DNA of 64,000 nucleotides from Prescottella sp. R16 (GCF_030656875.1 NZ_CP130943.1:930001-994000), one strand, 5' to 3'. Shown: positions 26,511-37,609, counted from the stretch's first letter. The notes: a model not told the origin generated them from the letters alone. Numbers and translations: made by a program.

Positions 26511-26946
26511 CCTGGCATTTCGTGCCTCCGGGAGGGTGGGCGCGGCCCCGACTCGGACCGGTCGAATCGGGCGTCGTGCTACGGTGCAAGACGCCGACCG
26601 CGCGAATCGTCCTGGCGTGCTGAATGATCCACACACAGGTCGATCGGCGCCGGGTCCGGTGCGTGCCTTCGCATCGGCGATTCGACTCGGGATGTGCTGG
26701 GGCCGTACACGTCATCACGTGGCAGCCTTCGGTGCAGTGCCCCGTGCGCGTCGGCGGGAACGTCCTGAATCGACGTCCATAACGAACAATCGGATATCCG
26801 TGTGCCGAGCTCCGCGCGCATCCGTCCCGGCAAGGGGCGACGACTGCCTGCCGGGCCCGGACCGCGGCAGTCGCCGGGTGCGCTCACGTGCGTGCCGACT
26901 GTGTGCTGCCCGCGTGACGGACCTGATGCGAAGGAGTGGTACATCT
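26511..26946 (+). promoter_or_regulatory. 436-bp gap with a structured leader before the symporter
   Basis: No gene is seen between prpR and the symporter start. The right part can fold: CGACTGCC (26841-26848) pairs with GGCAGTCG (26866-26873), enclosing CCGGGCCCGG. An AT-richer patch (ATAACGAACAATCGGATATCC, about 26778-26798) may be promoter. I do not recognise a known riboswitch. Confidence 0.35.
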
Positions 26947-28623
26947 TTGGACGAAATGGTCAAGCTCGGTGCGCCGACGATCGTGCTGTTGCTGCTGGTG
27001 TTCTACGGCGGCACGCTGTTCGTCTCGATGCGGATCGGCAAGAAACAGGAAAACGCCGACAGCTACATGACGGCGGGCAACAGGGTCGGATTCGGTATCG
27101 CGGCCGCGAGCATGACGGCCACGTGGATCTGGGCGTCGTCGCTGTACGCGTCCGCGACCTCCGGCTACACGTACGGCATCTCGGGGCCCATCCACTACGG
27201 GCTCTGGGGTGCGCTGATGATTCTGTTCATCTACCCGTTCGGTAAGCGGATCCGGAAGGTCGCCCCCAAGGCGCACACGCTCGCCGAGGTCATGTACGCC
27301 CGGCACGGCCGTTCGAGCCAGCTCATGCTGGCCGGCTCGAACGTCGTGGGCAGCGTCATCAGCCTGATGTCGAACTTCATCGCCGGTGGTGTCCTCATCT
27401 CGATGCTGTCGCCGTTCACATTCGTCCAGGGTGTGCTGTTCGTGGCACTCGGAGTGCTCGCATACACGCTGTGGTCCGGGTTCCGGGCGTCGGTGCTGAC
27501 CGACTTCATGCAGGTCGTTGCGATGCTCGGTGCGGTCGTCGTACTGATCCCCGTCGTGTTCTTCGCCGCCGGGTTCCCGGCCTCGTTCGAGACCGGTTCC
27601 GCGAATCTCACTGCGGAGCAGGGCAACTTCTTCTCCAGCGAGGCGTTCCTGAACCAGGGAGCCCCCTATATCGCGGCAGTGCTGGCGTACGCGATCGGTA
27701 ACCAGACCATCGCGCAGCGTCTGTTCGCGGTTCGTGAGGATCTCATCAAGCCGACGTTCGTCACCGCCACCGTCGGATACGGTGCCACCGTCATCGGTGT
27801 CGGCATGTTCGGGGTGCTCGCGCTCTATCTCGGAATCGATCCAGTGGACGGCGACGTCAACAACATCGTTCCGCAGATGGCCGCGACCTATCTGCCTGCG
27901 ATCCTGATCGTGTTGTTCTTCGTGATGATCATCGGATCGCTGTCGTCGACTGCGGATTCGGATCTGGCGGCGCTCGCGTCGATCGTGATGACCGACGTCT
28001 ACGGGCAGAACATCGCCGGCCGCGGCAAGGTGGATCCGCGCCGCATGCTGCTGGTCGGCCGCATCACGATGGTCGTTGCCACGGCCCTGGCGATCGCGTT
28101 CGCGAGCATGCGACTCAACATCCTCGACCTGCTCGTGTTCGTCGGCGCCCTGTGGGGTGCGCTCGTGTTCCCGGTGATCGCGAGCTTCTACTGGGGCAAG
28201 GTCACCAACCGTGCGTTCACGACGTCGGTGCTGGTGGCACTGGCCGTGTTCATTCCGGTGCGGTTCGGCTGGTTCTCGGTCGACGGTGCTGTCGGATGGC
28301 TCGTCGACGTCGTCGCGATCGTCGGTGTCGGAGTGATCGCCGGTCTCATGGCGTTCGGGTTCTTCGGTCTGAAGGTGGCCAAGATCGTGGGCGTGGTCGC
28401 GGCGGTCGTCTGTGCTCCGTTCGCGCTCGGGTCGATCCACGACTACGCCACCCTGACGGCGTCGCTCGTCGCCTACTCGGTGAGCACGGTCGTGTGCTGG
28501 GCGATGTCCGTCGGGAACCGTGACGACTTCGACTTCGACACGATCAAGGACCGGGTCGGCGACTTCGACGACTCCGACGACGCCGACCGCGACGACCCCC
28601 GTGAACTCGACCTGCAACACTGA
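26947..28623 (+). CDS. Sodium:solute symporter (SSS family)
   Basis: The 558-residue protein has about thirteen membrane helices. Family features are TWIWASSLYASATSGYTYGISG near residue 60, the sodium-site-like SLSSTADSDLAALASIVMTDVY, and the conserved order of helices. The tail is strongly acidic (DDSDDADRDD). Substrate is not known; related proteins carry carboxylates, urea or amino acids. The TTG at 26947 is taken as start because AAGGAG lies 10 bp upstream; an ATG nine bases later is possible. It is followed 12 bp on by a tiny membrane protein, a pair seen in other symporters. Confidence 0.85.
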   Translation: MDEMVKLGAPTIVLLLLVFYGGTLFVSMRIGKKQENADSYMTAGNRVGFGIAAASMTATWIWASSLYASATSGYTYGISGPIHYGLWGALMILFIYPFGKRIRKVAPKAHTLAEVMYARHGRSSQLMLAGSNVVGSVISLMSNFIAGGVLISMLSPFTFVQGVLFVALGVLAYTLWSGFRASVLTDFMQVVAMLGAVVVLIPVVFFAAGFPASFETGSANLTAEQGNFFSSEAFLNQGAPYIAAVLAYAIGNQTIAQRLFAVREDLIKPTFVTATVGYGATVIGVGMFGVLALYLGIDPVDGDVNNIVPQMAATYLPAILIVLFFVMIIGSLSSTADSDLAALASIVMTDVYGQNIAGRGKVDPRRMLLVGRITMVVATALAIAFASMRLNILDLLVFVGALWGALVFPVIASFYWGKVTNRAFTTSVLVALAVFIPVRFGWFSVDGAVGWLVDVVAIVGVGVIAGLMAFGFFGLKVAKIVGVVAAVVCAPFALGSIHDYATLTASLVAYSVSTVVCWAMSVGNRDDFDFDTIKDRVGDFDDSDDADRDDPRELDLQH

Positions 28624-28635
28624 CAGGAGCACGAT

Positions 28636-28767
28636 ATGTCCACTGCCGCATTGACTTTCTACGTATTGATCTGGCCGGTCCTGGTGGCCGGAGTGCTGTT
28701 CACCCTCACCCGCGCGTTCTTCCGGGAATGGGCGGAGGCCCGGCGTACCGGCGAAGACCTGGTCTGA
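28636..28767 (+). CDS. 43-residue membrane protein, putative symporter small subunit
   Basis: One membrane helix (YVLIWPVLVAGVLFTLTRAFF) is followed by a charged tail (REWAEARRTGEDLV). CAGGAGCACGAT precedes the ATG. The position 12 bp after the symporter, plus the helix-tail layout, fits the group annotated elsewhere as transporter small subunits. It might stabilise the symporter. A strong terminator follows. Confidence 0.75.
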   Translation: MSTAALTFYVLIWPVLVAGVLFTLTRAFFREWAEARRTGEDLV

Positions 28768-28781
28768 CCCGACCTGATCCG

Positions 28782-28822
28782 GTTCGGCCGCCCCGCGCAC
28801 ATGCTGCGCGGGGCGGCCGAAC
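28782..28822 (+). terminator. 17-bp stem-loop after the symporter operon
   Basis: GTTCGGCCGCCCCGCGC (28782-28798) pairs with 28806-28822 across a 7-base loop; CGTTTCC follows. Confidence 0.85.
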
Positions 28823-28879
28823 TCGTTTCCGGGACACCGCTGTATTTTCTCCGGTCTCGCCACAGCCATGGACATACCC

Positions 28880-28894
28880 TACCCCCCTAGGGTA
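28880..28894. promoter_or_regulatory. TACCC-N5-GGGTA box (RicR/CsoR-type operator)
   Basis: TACCC-CCCTA-GGGTA matches the motif of RicR/CsoR copper-sensing repressors exactly. It lies 53 bp before the MFS exporter start. A CsoR-like repressor gene is not in the window. Confidence 0.6.
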
Positions 28895-28947
28895 ACAATC
28901 GTAGAGTGGTCGACGCTCGGTCGATCCGAGAACGATTGGAGGAGAGC

Positions 28948-30387
28948 ATGTCCGGTTTCGATTCCCCGCCCACATCACGACGGTGGCTGGGTCTCGCGGT
29001 CATCGCGGCCGCACAGTTCATAGTCATCATGGACACGTCGATCATCGGGGTGGCCCTGCCACAGATGGGTGACGACCTGGGCTTCTCCCAGGAGAACCTG
29101 TCGTGGGTGTTCAACGCCTATGTCGTTGCATTCGGCGGGCTCCTGCTGCTGGGTGGCAAGCTGTCGGACCTGTTCGGGGCCCGCCGGATCTTCACGGCCG
29201 GCTGGATCGTGCTGATCGCGGGCTCGGCCGCTGCGGGAATGGCGTCCACCGTCGGTGTCGAACTCGCCGGACGCGCCGTCCAGGGCGCCGGCGCCGCGCT
29301 GATTGCACCGTCGGCGCTGACATTGCTGATGATGCTGTTCGGCGGCAACCCGCGCGAACTCACCAAGGCGTTCGCGCTGTACGGTGCGGCCGCCCCCGCC
29401 GGAGGTACGGCCGGGGTGTTCTTCGGGGGTCTGATCACGGAGTACGCCGACTGGCCCTGGGTGTTCTACATCAACATCCCCATCGCGCTCGTCATCCTGG
29501 CGGTCACCCCCGCACTCATGCCGGCCGGCAGTCCCGCCGCACGGAGTCGGACAGACCTGCTCGGCGCCGTCACCGTCACCGGCGGCCTGGCCGCGCTCGT
29601 CTACGGGATCGTCGAGGCGCCCGAAGTGGGCTGGGGTGCCCTGCAAACCTGGCTCGTCCTCGCCGGTGCGGCCGCACTTCTGGTGGCCTTCGTCGTATCG
29701 CAGGCGGTCCGGCGCGAACCGCTGGTGCGGCTCGACATCTTCCGGACGCCGAACCTCGGCGCCGCGAACCTCGCACAGCTGCTGCTGGGAGGGGCATGGA
29801 TCCCCATGTGGTTCTTCCTCAACCTGTACCTGCAGCAGGTCCTGGGCTACACGGCGTTCCCCAGTGGGGCGGCACTGGTGCCCATGACGGGCCTCGTCAT
29901 GATCGTCATGATCGTGGTTGCGCCTCGAGCGCTGGGTCGGTTCGGTATCAAGGCCGTCACGGTCACCGGATTCCTGCTCCTCGCCGCCGGTATGGGCTGG
30001 TTGTCCCTCATCCGGCCGGACGGCTCGTTCGTCACCGACGTCCTGCCGGCATCGCTCGTGGTAGCACTGGGCATGTCCTTGGCGTTCATTCCGACCCTCG
30101 GGACCGCGATCTCCTCCGCGCGACCCGAGGAGGGCGGCCTGGCGTCCGGCATCGTCAACACGAGCTACCAGGTCGGCTCGGCGGTAGGCCTGGCCGTGAT
30201 GACCGCGATCGCAGCCGCCTACGGTGCCGGCCGGATCGGTGAGCCGGTAGCCCTGACCGACGGTTTTTCGGCGGCGTTCCTGGGCGCCGCGATCGTCGCC
30301 GTGATCGGTGCCGCCGCTGCCGCGGCGTTCCTCAGGAATCCCGAGAAGGAAACGGCGGCAGGAGAACCCGCCTCGATGTCGGGGTAG
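28948..30387 (+). CDS. MFS exporter, DHA2 (14-helix, EmrB/QacA-type)
   Basis: The 479-residue protein has about 14 helices. It carries the DHA2 features MDTSIIGVALPQMGDDL in helix 1, motif A GGKLSDLFGARR, AGRAVQGAGAALIAPSAL, and the helix-5 motif C region GGTAGVFFGGLI. Members export drugs or toxic organics using the proton gradient. The ATG at 28948 has GGAGGAG 5 bp before it; an upstream GTG lacks a Shine-Dalgarno. The RicR/CsoR-like box upstream suggests control by metal (copper) or a related thiol/aldehyde signal. Confidence 0.88.
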   Translation: MSGFDSPPTSRRWLGLAVIAAAQFIVIMDTSIIGVALPQMGDDLGFSQENLSWVFNAYVVAFGGLLLLGGKLSDLFGARRIFTAGWIVLIAGSAAAGMASTVGVELAGRAVQGAGAALIAPSALTLLMMLFGGNPRELTKAFALYGAAAPAGGTAGVFFGGLITEYADWPWVFYINIPIALVILAVTPALMPAGSPAARSRTDLLGAVTVTGGLAALVYGIVEAPEVGWGALQTWLVLAGAAALLVAFVVSQAVRREPLVRLDIFRTPNLGAANLAQLLLGGAWIPMWFFLNLYLQQVLGYTAFPSGAALVPMTGLVMIVMIVVAPRALGRFGIKAVTVTGFLLLAAGMGWLSLIRPDGSFVTDVLPASLVVALGMSLAFIPTLGTAISSARPEEGGLASGIVNTSYQVGSAVGLAVMTAIAAAYGAGRIGEPVALTDGFSAAFLGAAIVAVIGAAAAAAFLRNPEKETAAGEPASMSG

Positions 30388-30407
30388 TTCCTGTCGTACC
30401 GGCGGTG

Positions 30408-30450
30408 TGCCGCGGACCGGTGGTCTGTTACGGGCCAGAGGTCCGCGGCA
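30408..30450. terminator. 11-bp stem-loop between convergent MFS and metE
   Basis: TGCCGCGGACC (30408-30418) pairs with GGTCCGCGGCA (30440-30450). The loop is long (21 bases), with a possible inner TCTG/CAGA stem. It sits between convergent stops. Confidence 0.6.
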
Positions 30451-30457
30451 TGTTCGG

Positions 30458-32719
30458 TCAGAGCTCGCCGCGCACCGATCGTGCCGCCGCAACCAGGTGC
30501 CGCAGCGACGCCTCGACCTCGGCCCGGCCCCGCGTCTTCAGCCCGCAGTCCGGGTTGACCCACAGCCTTTCCGCGGGAACAGCTTTCAGCGCCACCCGCA
30601 GCGACCCGGCGATCTCGTCGACCGACGGCACCCGCGGCGAGTGGATGTCGTACACGCCCGGGCCGACACCCAGGTCGAAGCCGACGGCGCGCAGGTCGTC
30701 GAGCACCTCCATGTGCGAGCGGGCCGCCTCGATCGACGTGACGTCCGCGTCGAGCCCCGCGATCGCCCCGATGACCTCACCGAACTCGGAGTAACACAGG
30801 TGGGTGTGGATCGCGGTGGCGTCGGCGACACCCGCCGTCGCGAGACGGAACGCGCCGACCGACCAGTCCAGGTAGGCCGGCTGCTCGGCGGCCCGCAGCG
30901 GCAACAGTTCGCGCAGCGCGGGCTCGTCCACCTGGATCACCGCCGCACCGGACTTCTCGAGGTCCACGGTCTCGTCGCGGATCGCGAGCGCCACCTGGTC
31001 GGCGGTGTCGGCGAGCGGCTGGTCGTCCCGCACGAACGACCACGCCAGGATCGTGACGGGGCCGGTGAGCATGCCCTTGACCGGCTTGGTGGTCAGCGAC
31101 TGCGCGTACGCGATCCAGTCGACGGTCATCGCCTGCGGGCGCCGCACGTCACCGAACAGAATCGGAGGGCGGACACAGCGGCTGCCGTACGACTGCACCC
31201 AGCCGTTCGCGGTCGCCGCGAAACCGTCGAGCTGTTCGGCGAAGTACTGCACCATGTCGTTGCGCTCGGGCTCGCCGTGCACCAGCACATCCAGCCCCAG
31301 ATCCTCCTGCAGCGCAATCACATCGGCGATCTCCTCCCGCATACGACGCTCGTATTCGGCCCGGTCGACGGCGCCGGTGCGCAGGGCCGCGCGGGCCACC
31401 CGGATCTCGGTGGTCTGCGGGTACGAGCCGATCGTCGTGGTCGGCAGCGGCGGCAACGGCAGTGCGGCCGCCTGCACGGTGCGCCGCGCGGCGGCCGCGG
31501 CCCGGGTGCGGTCCGACGCGGTCAGCGCGGCGAGGCGGCCGCGGATCGCGTCGTCGTGCAGGCGCGGGTCGGCGGAGCGGGTGGCCACGGCCGCACGCGA
31601 CTCGGTCAGCTCGTCGGCGATCGCGTCACGGCCCGACCGCAGCGCGGTCGCGAGGGCCGAGACCTCCCGGATCTTCTCGGTGCCGAACGCCAGCCACGAC
31701 CGCAGCGCACGATCGAGACCGTCCTCACCGTCGAGGGTGTAGGGCACGTGCAGCAGCGAGCACGACGTGGACACCGCCACCGAACCGGCCCGTTCCCGCA
31801 GGGCGTCGAGAGTGTCGAGGGCACGGTCCAGGTCGGTGCGCCACACGTTGCGGCCGTCGACGACACCGGCGACGACGTGCTTGCGGTCGATGCCCTCGGC
31901 TGCGGCGACGGTAGCGAGGGATCCGGCGACGAGGTCGACGGCGATGCCCTCGACCTCGGTGTCGAGGAGGGCCGGCAACGCGTCCCCGAGGTCGCCGAAG
32001 TACGACGCCACCAGGATCGCCGGCCGTCGATCGAGCGCCGAGAGCAGTCGGTACACCGAGCGCACCGCGGCCAGTTCCGCGTCGGTGCGGTCGGCGACCA
32101 GCGCCGGCTCGTCGATCTGCACCCACTCGGCACCGGCGTCCGCGAGCCGTTCCAGCAGGTCGGCGTACAGCGCGACGACGTCGTCGAGACGGTCCAGCGG
32201 CTCGAGGTCCTCGAACTTCGACAGCAGCAGGAACGTGATCGGTCCGACGACGACGGGCCGCGCCGGCACACCGAGCGCGCGGGCTTCGGCGATCTCGCCG
32301 AGGATCTTCTCCGGGTGCAGCGAGAACGTCGTCGCCGCGGTGATCTCGGGGACCAGGTAGTGGTAGTTGGTGTCGAACCACTTCGTCATCTCGAGCGGCG
32401 GCACGGTGTCGGTGCCGCGGGCGGCCGCGAAGTAGCGGTCCAGATCGTTCTCGATCCCCGCGACCCGCTCCGGCAGTGCACCGAGCAGGACGGCGGTGTC
32501 GAGCATCTGGTCGTAGTACGAAAACGTGTTGACCGGAACGGAATCGATACCGGCGTCGGCCAGTTCGGTCCACGTCTGCCGGCGCAGATCCGCACCGACC
32601 GAGGAGAGTGCGGCGGCGTCGAGCTTCCCGGCCCAGTAGGACTCGACGGCCTTCTTCAGTTCGCGATGCGGTCCGATGCGGGGCGATCCCAGGACCGTTG
32701 CGGTGAAAGCGATGGTCAC
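30458..32719 (-). CDS. metE: Cobalamin-independent methionine synthase
   Basis: The 753-residue protein makes methionine by moving the methyl group of methyl-tetrahydrofolate(triglutamate) to homocysteine, using zinc. It has the usual two-barrel form: an N-terminal barrel ([20 protein letters not shown]) and a catalytic C-terminal barrel ([26 protein letters not shown]). The zinc ligands include His and Cys in [12 protein letters not shown] and the late Cys in NPDCGLKTR. The GTG at 32719 follows GGAGAACATC. A cobalamin riboswitch lies upstream, so MetE is expected to be shut off when B12 is present and MetH can work. Confidence 0.96.
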   Translation of the reverse strand: MTIAFTATVLGSPRIGPHRELKKAVESYWAGKLDAAALSSVGADLRRQTWTELADAGIDSVPVNTFSYYDQMLDTAVLLGALPERVAGIENDLDRYFAAARGTDTVPPLEMTKWFDTNYHYLVPEITAATTFSLHPEKILGEIAEARALGVPARPVVVGPITFLLLSKFEDLEPLDRLDDVVALYADLLERLADAGAEWVQIDEPALVADRTDAELAAVRSVYRLLSALDRRPAILVASYFGDLGDALPALLDTEVEGIAVDLVAGSLATVAAAEGIDRKHVVAGVVDGRNVWRTDLDRALDTLDALRERAGSVAVSTSCSLLHVPYTLDGEDGLDRALRSWLAFGTEKIREVSALATALRSGRDAIADELTESRAAVATRSADPRLHDDAIRGRLAALTASDRTRAAAAARRTVQAAALPLPPLPTTTIGSYPQTTEIRVARAALRTGAVDRAEYERRMREEIADVIALQEDLGLDVLVHGEPERNDMVQYFAEQLDGFAATANGWVQSYGSRCVRPPILFGDVRRPQAMTVDWIAYAQSLTTKPVKGMLTGPVTILAWSFVRDDQPLADTADQVALAIRDETVDLEKSGAAVIQVDEPALRELLPLRAAEQPAYLDWSVGAFRLATAGVADATAIHTHLCYSEFGEVIGAIAGLDADVTSIEAARSHMEVLDDLRAVGFDLGVGPGVYDIHSPRVPSVDEIAGSLRVALKAVPAERLWVNPDCGLKTRGRAEVEASLRHLVAAARSVRGEL

Positions 32720-32851
32720 GATGTTCTCCAATTGCTCACAGCGTGGACGGTCACCGCCGGTAGACGAGAAGAACGAGCCCCTGAGGTGCCTGCCAGCGGG
32801 CAGCACGAAGTCCGAGCCGATCTACTCGCCTTTTCCTCGAGGCGGTGGACC

Positions 32852-33050
32852 GCCGGGCACGGCGTGCCCGGCACAGTCGGCAGGTCTTCGGACTCGCGGG
32901 CGCTCGGGTACACCCCGAACCTACTGGCCGTCGCTTCCCGGACCTGACGGTCCAGTGCGTGATGACGGCGGTCGTTCCCACTCACCGCTGCGGGACAGTC
33001 CCGGACTTCCACCGGGTTCCCTCTCACGTCCGACGGCCTCACGACCGGGG
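32852..33050 (-). promoter_or_regulatory. Cobalamin (B12) riboswitch upstream of metE
   Basis: On the minus strand, AACCCGGTGGAAGTCCGG (33018-33001) continues into GACTGTCCCGCAGCGGTGA, and then the B12 box GAGTCCGAAGACCTGCCG (about 32893-32876). These are the conserved blocks of cobalamin riboswitches. A hairpin follows (GCCGGGCAC/GTGCCCGGC, 32852-32872), which could end transcription. The outer ends are approximate. Confidence 0.9.
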
Positions 33051-33155
33051 ACGCTTCGACGCCGACGACGGTCTTCGGGGCTCCTCACGACCGCGCCGGC
33101 GAACCAGCTGCACCGTCCAGCATAGGCCGCCCGGGCCGAGGGAAGCGCGGTCGCC

Positions 33156-33899
33156 TCAGATCAGTGCCGCGTGCACCTGCTGCGCGGCCTCGCACACCGC
33201 ACGGCCGAAGAACTCGAACTTGTCCGGCGTCATGCGGCTGCTGGGGCCGGACACCGACACCGAACCGATCGGTTCGCCTCGGGGGCCGAGGATGGCGGCG
33301 CCGAGCGCAGTGATCCCGGTGCTCAGTCCCTGTTCGTTCACCGAATAGCCTTGGCGCCGAATCTTTTCGACGGTCGAATGCAGAACGTCCGGGTCGGTGA
33401 TCGTGTTCGGGGTGCGGGCCAGCAGCGCCGTGGCCCCGTAGCTTTCGACGAACTCGTCACTGCTCGCCGCCAGGAACGCCAGCCCGGTTGCCGAGGCGTG
33501 GAGCGGGATCCGGGTGCCCAGTGGAAGGAATGCACGCAACTGGTGCGGGGTGTCGAGGCGCTCGATGAGGATCAGTTCGTCGCCGTCGGGCACCGTCAGG
33601 TGGATCGTCTCGGTGGTGGCCAACTGCAGGTCGCTCAGGAACGGGAGTGCCGTGTCGCGGAACGTGTCCTGGTCGGCGGCCTGGGTCCCGACCGAGAACG
33701 CCCGATAGGTCAGCTTCCAGCGGGTGGGCTGTGTGTTCGTCGGGCGGAGCCAGCCGATGTCGTGCAGCGTGAGCAGGCAACGCTGGACCGTGCTCTTGGG
33801 TAGTTCGACGGCGCGAGCCAGCTCCGACAGGCCCACCGGTTGCATCCGGGCGACCTCCTCGAGCACGCGGAACGCCGAGACCACGCTGGTGGTGGACAT
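33156..33899 (-). CDS. IclR-family regulator of the malonate-type cluster
   Basis: The 247-residue protein has the IclR winged helix (VVSAFRVLEEVARMQPVGLSELARAVELPKSTVQRCL) and effector domain (DLQLATTETIHLTV, GDELILIERLDTPHQLRAF, HASATGLAFLAA, STGITALGAAI). GGAGAGGAAGAACC precedes the ATG. It is divergent from the MatC-like carrier, the usual layout for a regulator of its neighbour. A dicarboxylate such as malonate is a reasonable but untested effector. Confidence 0.88.
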   Translation of the reverse strand: MSTTSVVSAFRVLEEVARMQPVGLSELARAVELPKSTVQRCLLTLHDIGWLRPTNTQPTRWKLTYRAFSVGTQAADQDTFRDTALPFLSDLQLATTETIHLTVPDGDELILIERLDTPHQLRAFLPLGTRIPLHASATGLAFLAASSDEFVESYGATALLARTPNTITDPDVLHSTVEKIRRQGYSVNEQGLSTGITALGAAILGPRGEPIGSVSVSGPSSRMTPDKFEFFGRAVCEAAQQVHAALI

Positions 33900-33971
33900 G
33901 GTTCTTCCTCTCCGTTGACCGGCACGCCGGTGTGAGCTAGCTTACTCCGAACTGGTTCAGTAGGTAGACCA

Positions 33972-33982
33972 GTGTGCCACAC
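33972..33982. promoter_or_regulatory. Short inverted repeat in the IclR/carrier promoter
   Basis: GTGTG-C-CACAC lies in the 140-bp divergent gap, next to a second partial repeat (GAAC-TG-GTTC, about 33950-33959). Either may be the IclR site. Confidence 0.35.
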
Positions 33983-34039
33983 AGTGGACCGATTGGAAAA
34001 GTTGACCCCAGAACCGAACGACGTGTCGGAGGCGAACGG

Positions 34040-35392
34040 ATGGCAATTCAATGGGTGGCGCTGGCGATCTTCGTCGGCGTCTTCGTGGTAGGGACGCTGC
34101 GGAAGATCAACATCGGCGTGCTGATGTTCGCCGCGGCGAGCCTCGTCGGGATCGGGCTGGCGGGCATGCCGCTCGACGAGGTCGTCGGCGGGTTCCCAGT
34201 CGGCATCCTCGTGCTGCTGGTGGGCGTGACCTACTTCTTCGGGATCGCGCACGTCAACGGGACGATCGACCGGATCGTGGAATCGTCCCTCGCGAAGGTC
34301 GGCGATCGGACGGCCGTGCTCCCCACGGTGTTCTTTGTCCTGAGCGCGGGTCTCGCGTCGATGGGAGCGCCGTTGGGGGCGCTGGTGCTGTTCCCGGTGG
34401 GCATGGTGGTCGCCGACAAGCGGGGCATCGATCCGATGCTGATGGCCCTGGCGATGGGCACGGGCCTGAGCGCCGGCGCGTTCGCGCCGACCAGCCTGTT
34501 CGGCATCGTCGCCTACGGGACGGCCCAGGAGGCCGGGATTGCACTGAGTCCGCTGGTGCTCTTCGCGGTGGCCCTCGGAATCAACATCGTGCTGTTCGCG
34601 TGCGCGTACGTGCTCTTCGGTCGACGTCGAGTGCTCCGTGCCGATACGGAGCAGCGGGCGCGGGCGCGCAGTCTGGCCACGGTCGGCGGCGGTCTCGTGG
34701 ACGGCGGATCGGCCGACGAACCGCCGAGCCCCGGCGGCAGCGACCATTCCGGCGAGCGGGCAGCGTCCCCGTCCTTCACACCGGTGCAGATCATGACGGT
34801 GCTGTGCATGATCGGGCTCGTCGGCACCGTGGTGGTGCTGTCGCTCGTCGGCGCCGATCCCGAGATCGGTGTGCTCGGATTCGCGTTCGGCGCTGTGCTG
34901 ACGCTGCTCGACCCGGACGCCGGACGCAAGGCGGTCGGTCGTATCGACTGGCAGACGGTGCTCCTCGTCGGCGGCATCATCACCTTCGTCGGCGTCCTCG
35001 ACCACATCGGGGCCATCGACATGCTCGGTGAACTCGCCACCGACATCGGCTCCCCGCTCCTCGCGGCCCTGTTCCTGTGCTTCGTCGCGGCACTGGTGTC
35101 CGCGTTCGCGTCCACGACCGGGATGCTCGCGGCGCTCGTCCCGCTGACCCTGCCGCTCGTGGCATCGGGCAGCGTGCCCGGCTGGGCGTTGATCTGTGCG
35201 CTCGCGGTGTGCGCGTCCATCGTCGACGTGTCACCGTTCTCCACCGTCGGCGCGACGTGCGTGGCGAGCACGGTGGACGAGGCGCAGCGTCCGCGCATGA
35301 CCCGGTTGCTGACGCGGTGGGGCCTGTCTCTCGTCGTGCTCGGCCCGCTCGTCCTCGTAGGTGTGCTGGTGCTGCCCGGGATCGCGCTGTGA
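34040..35392 (+). CDS. MatC-like dicarboxylate (malonate) carrier
   Basis: The 450-residue protein has about 12-13 membrane helices. The N-terminus (IQWVALAIFVGVFVVGTLRKINIGVLMFAAA) and GTGLSAGAFAPTSLFGIVAYG match the MatC N-terminal dicarboxylate-carrier family. A hydrophilic loop of about 45 residues (225-268) splits the protein, as is normal. It probably imports malonate or a related dicarboxylate. GGAGGCGAACGG precedes the ATG at 34040. The next gene starts with a GTGA overlap, and a MatB-like ligase follows. Confidence 0.8.
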   Translation: MAIQWVALAIFVGVFVVGTLRKINIGVLMFAAASLVGIGLAGMPLDEVVGGFPVGILVLLVGVTYFFGIAHVNGTIDRIVESSLAKVGDRTAVLPTVFFVLSAGLASMGAPLGALVLFPVGMVVADKRGIDPMLMALAMGTGLSAGAFAPTSLFGIVAYGTAQEAGIALSPLVLFAVALGINIVLFACAYVLFGRRRVLRADTEQRARARSLATVGGGLVDGGSADEPPSPGGSDHSGERAASPSFTPVQIMTVLCMIGLVGTVVVLSLVGADPEIGVLGFAFGAVLTLLDPDAGRKAVGRIDWQTVLLVGGIITFVGVLDHIGAIDMLGELATDIGSPLLAALFLCFVAALVSAFASTTGMLAALVPLTLPLVASGSVPGWALICALAVCASIVDVSPFSTVGATCVASTVDEAQRPRMTRLLTRWGLSLVVLGPLVLVGVLVLPGIAL

Positions 35393-36183
35393 CCCGGCCT
35401 CCGGGAGCGGGCGGCGACACCACCTCAGCCGGTGCGGTGACCGTCGAAGTGCACGACCGTATCGCCGTGGTGACGCTCGACAATCCGCGCACCCACAACT
35501 CGATCACGCGGTTCATGCGCCACAGGCTCGACGAGGTCTTCACCGACATCGCGGACTCGGACGTCGCGGCCGTCGTGCTCACCGGCCGCGGTCGCAGCTT
35601 CAGTTCCGGTATGGACATCGGTGAGATCACTCCGGACGGCGCGCACCGGGTTGCCGACGAACTGGTCGCGGTAGAGCGCCGGATCGCCGAGGCGGCCGTG
35701 CCCACGATCGCCGCCGTCGACGGGAACTGTGTCGGTGGCGGTGCCCAGTTGGCGTTCGCGTGCGACCTGCGGGTCGCGGCCGAACGGTCGTCGTTCGCTA
35801 TCACCCCGGCGAAGTTGGGCATCGTCTACCCCGCGGCGTCGGTGATCCGGCTGGTCCGGGTGGTGGGCCCCGCGGTGGCGAAGCTGTTGCTGTTCACCGC
35901 CGACCCCGTCGACGCCCGGTCCGCGCTCCGGTACGGGATGGTCCACCAGGTCGTCCGCCACGACGACGTCCGGTCGACGGCGCTCGGACTGGCGCGCACG
36001 ATCGCCGGCCGCTCGGCGGTGTCGGTGCGCGCCGCGAAATCCGTCGTGGACGCGGCCACCGTGTCCGCCGACGCCGCCGTAGACGCGCAGGAGCGGTGGC
36101 GGCGGATGGACAACCCCGATATCGCCGACGCGCTGAGCGCCTTCGGCCGCAAGGACTTCCGGACACCGGCCTCGGCCCCGTAA
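35389..36183 (+). CDS. Enoyl-CoA hydratase/isomerase family protein
   Basis: The 264-residue crotonase-fold protein has VTVEVHDRIAVVTLDNPRTHNSI, the oxyanion-hole segments RSFSSGMDIGEI and AAVDGNCVGGGAQLAFACDLRVA, and ITPAKLGIVYPAASVIRLV. The usual hydratase Glu positions look changed: the second carries the sequence PAKLGI(V) with no clear Glu. So it may act as a decarboxylase or hydrolase rather than a hydratase. Its place between a MatC-like carrier and a MatB-like ligase suggests action on an acyl-CoA such as malonyl- or methylmalonyl-CoA. The GTG start at 35389 overlaps the carrier stop. Confidence 0.78.
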   Translation: MTRPPGAGGDTTSAGAVTVEVHDRIAVVTLDNPRTHNSITRFMRHRLDEVFTDIADSDVAAVVLTGRGRSFSSGMDIGEITPDGAHRVADELVAVERRIAEAAVPTIAAVDGNCVGGGAQLAFACDLRVAAERSSFAITPAKLGIVYPAASVIRLVRVVGPAVAKLLLFTADPVDARSALRYGMVHQVVRHDDVRSTALGLARTIAGRSAVSVRAAKSVVDAATVSADAAVDAQERWRRMDNPDIADALSAFGRKDFRTPASAP

Positions 36184-36217
36184 GCATCGATCGCACACGT
36201 TGTATCAGGAGATGGAC

Positions 36218-37600
<1,383 letters not shown>

Positions 37601-37609
37601 GCCCACCGG

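Noticed and set aside
26884..28875. A 663-codon open frame on the minus strand across the symporter
   Set aside because: It is rich in Arg, His, Asp and Glu with no motif, the mirror of a membrane protein gene. The plus-strand frame has a Shine-Dalgarno and family motifs.
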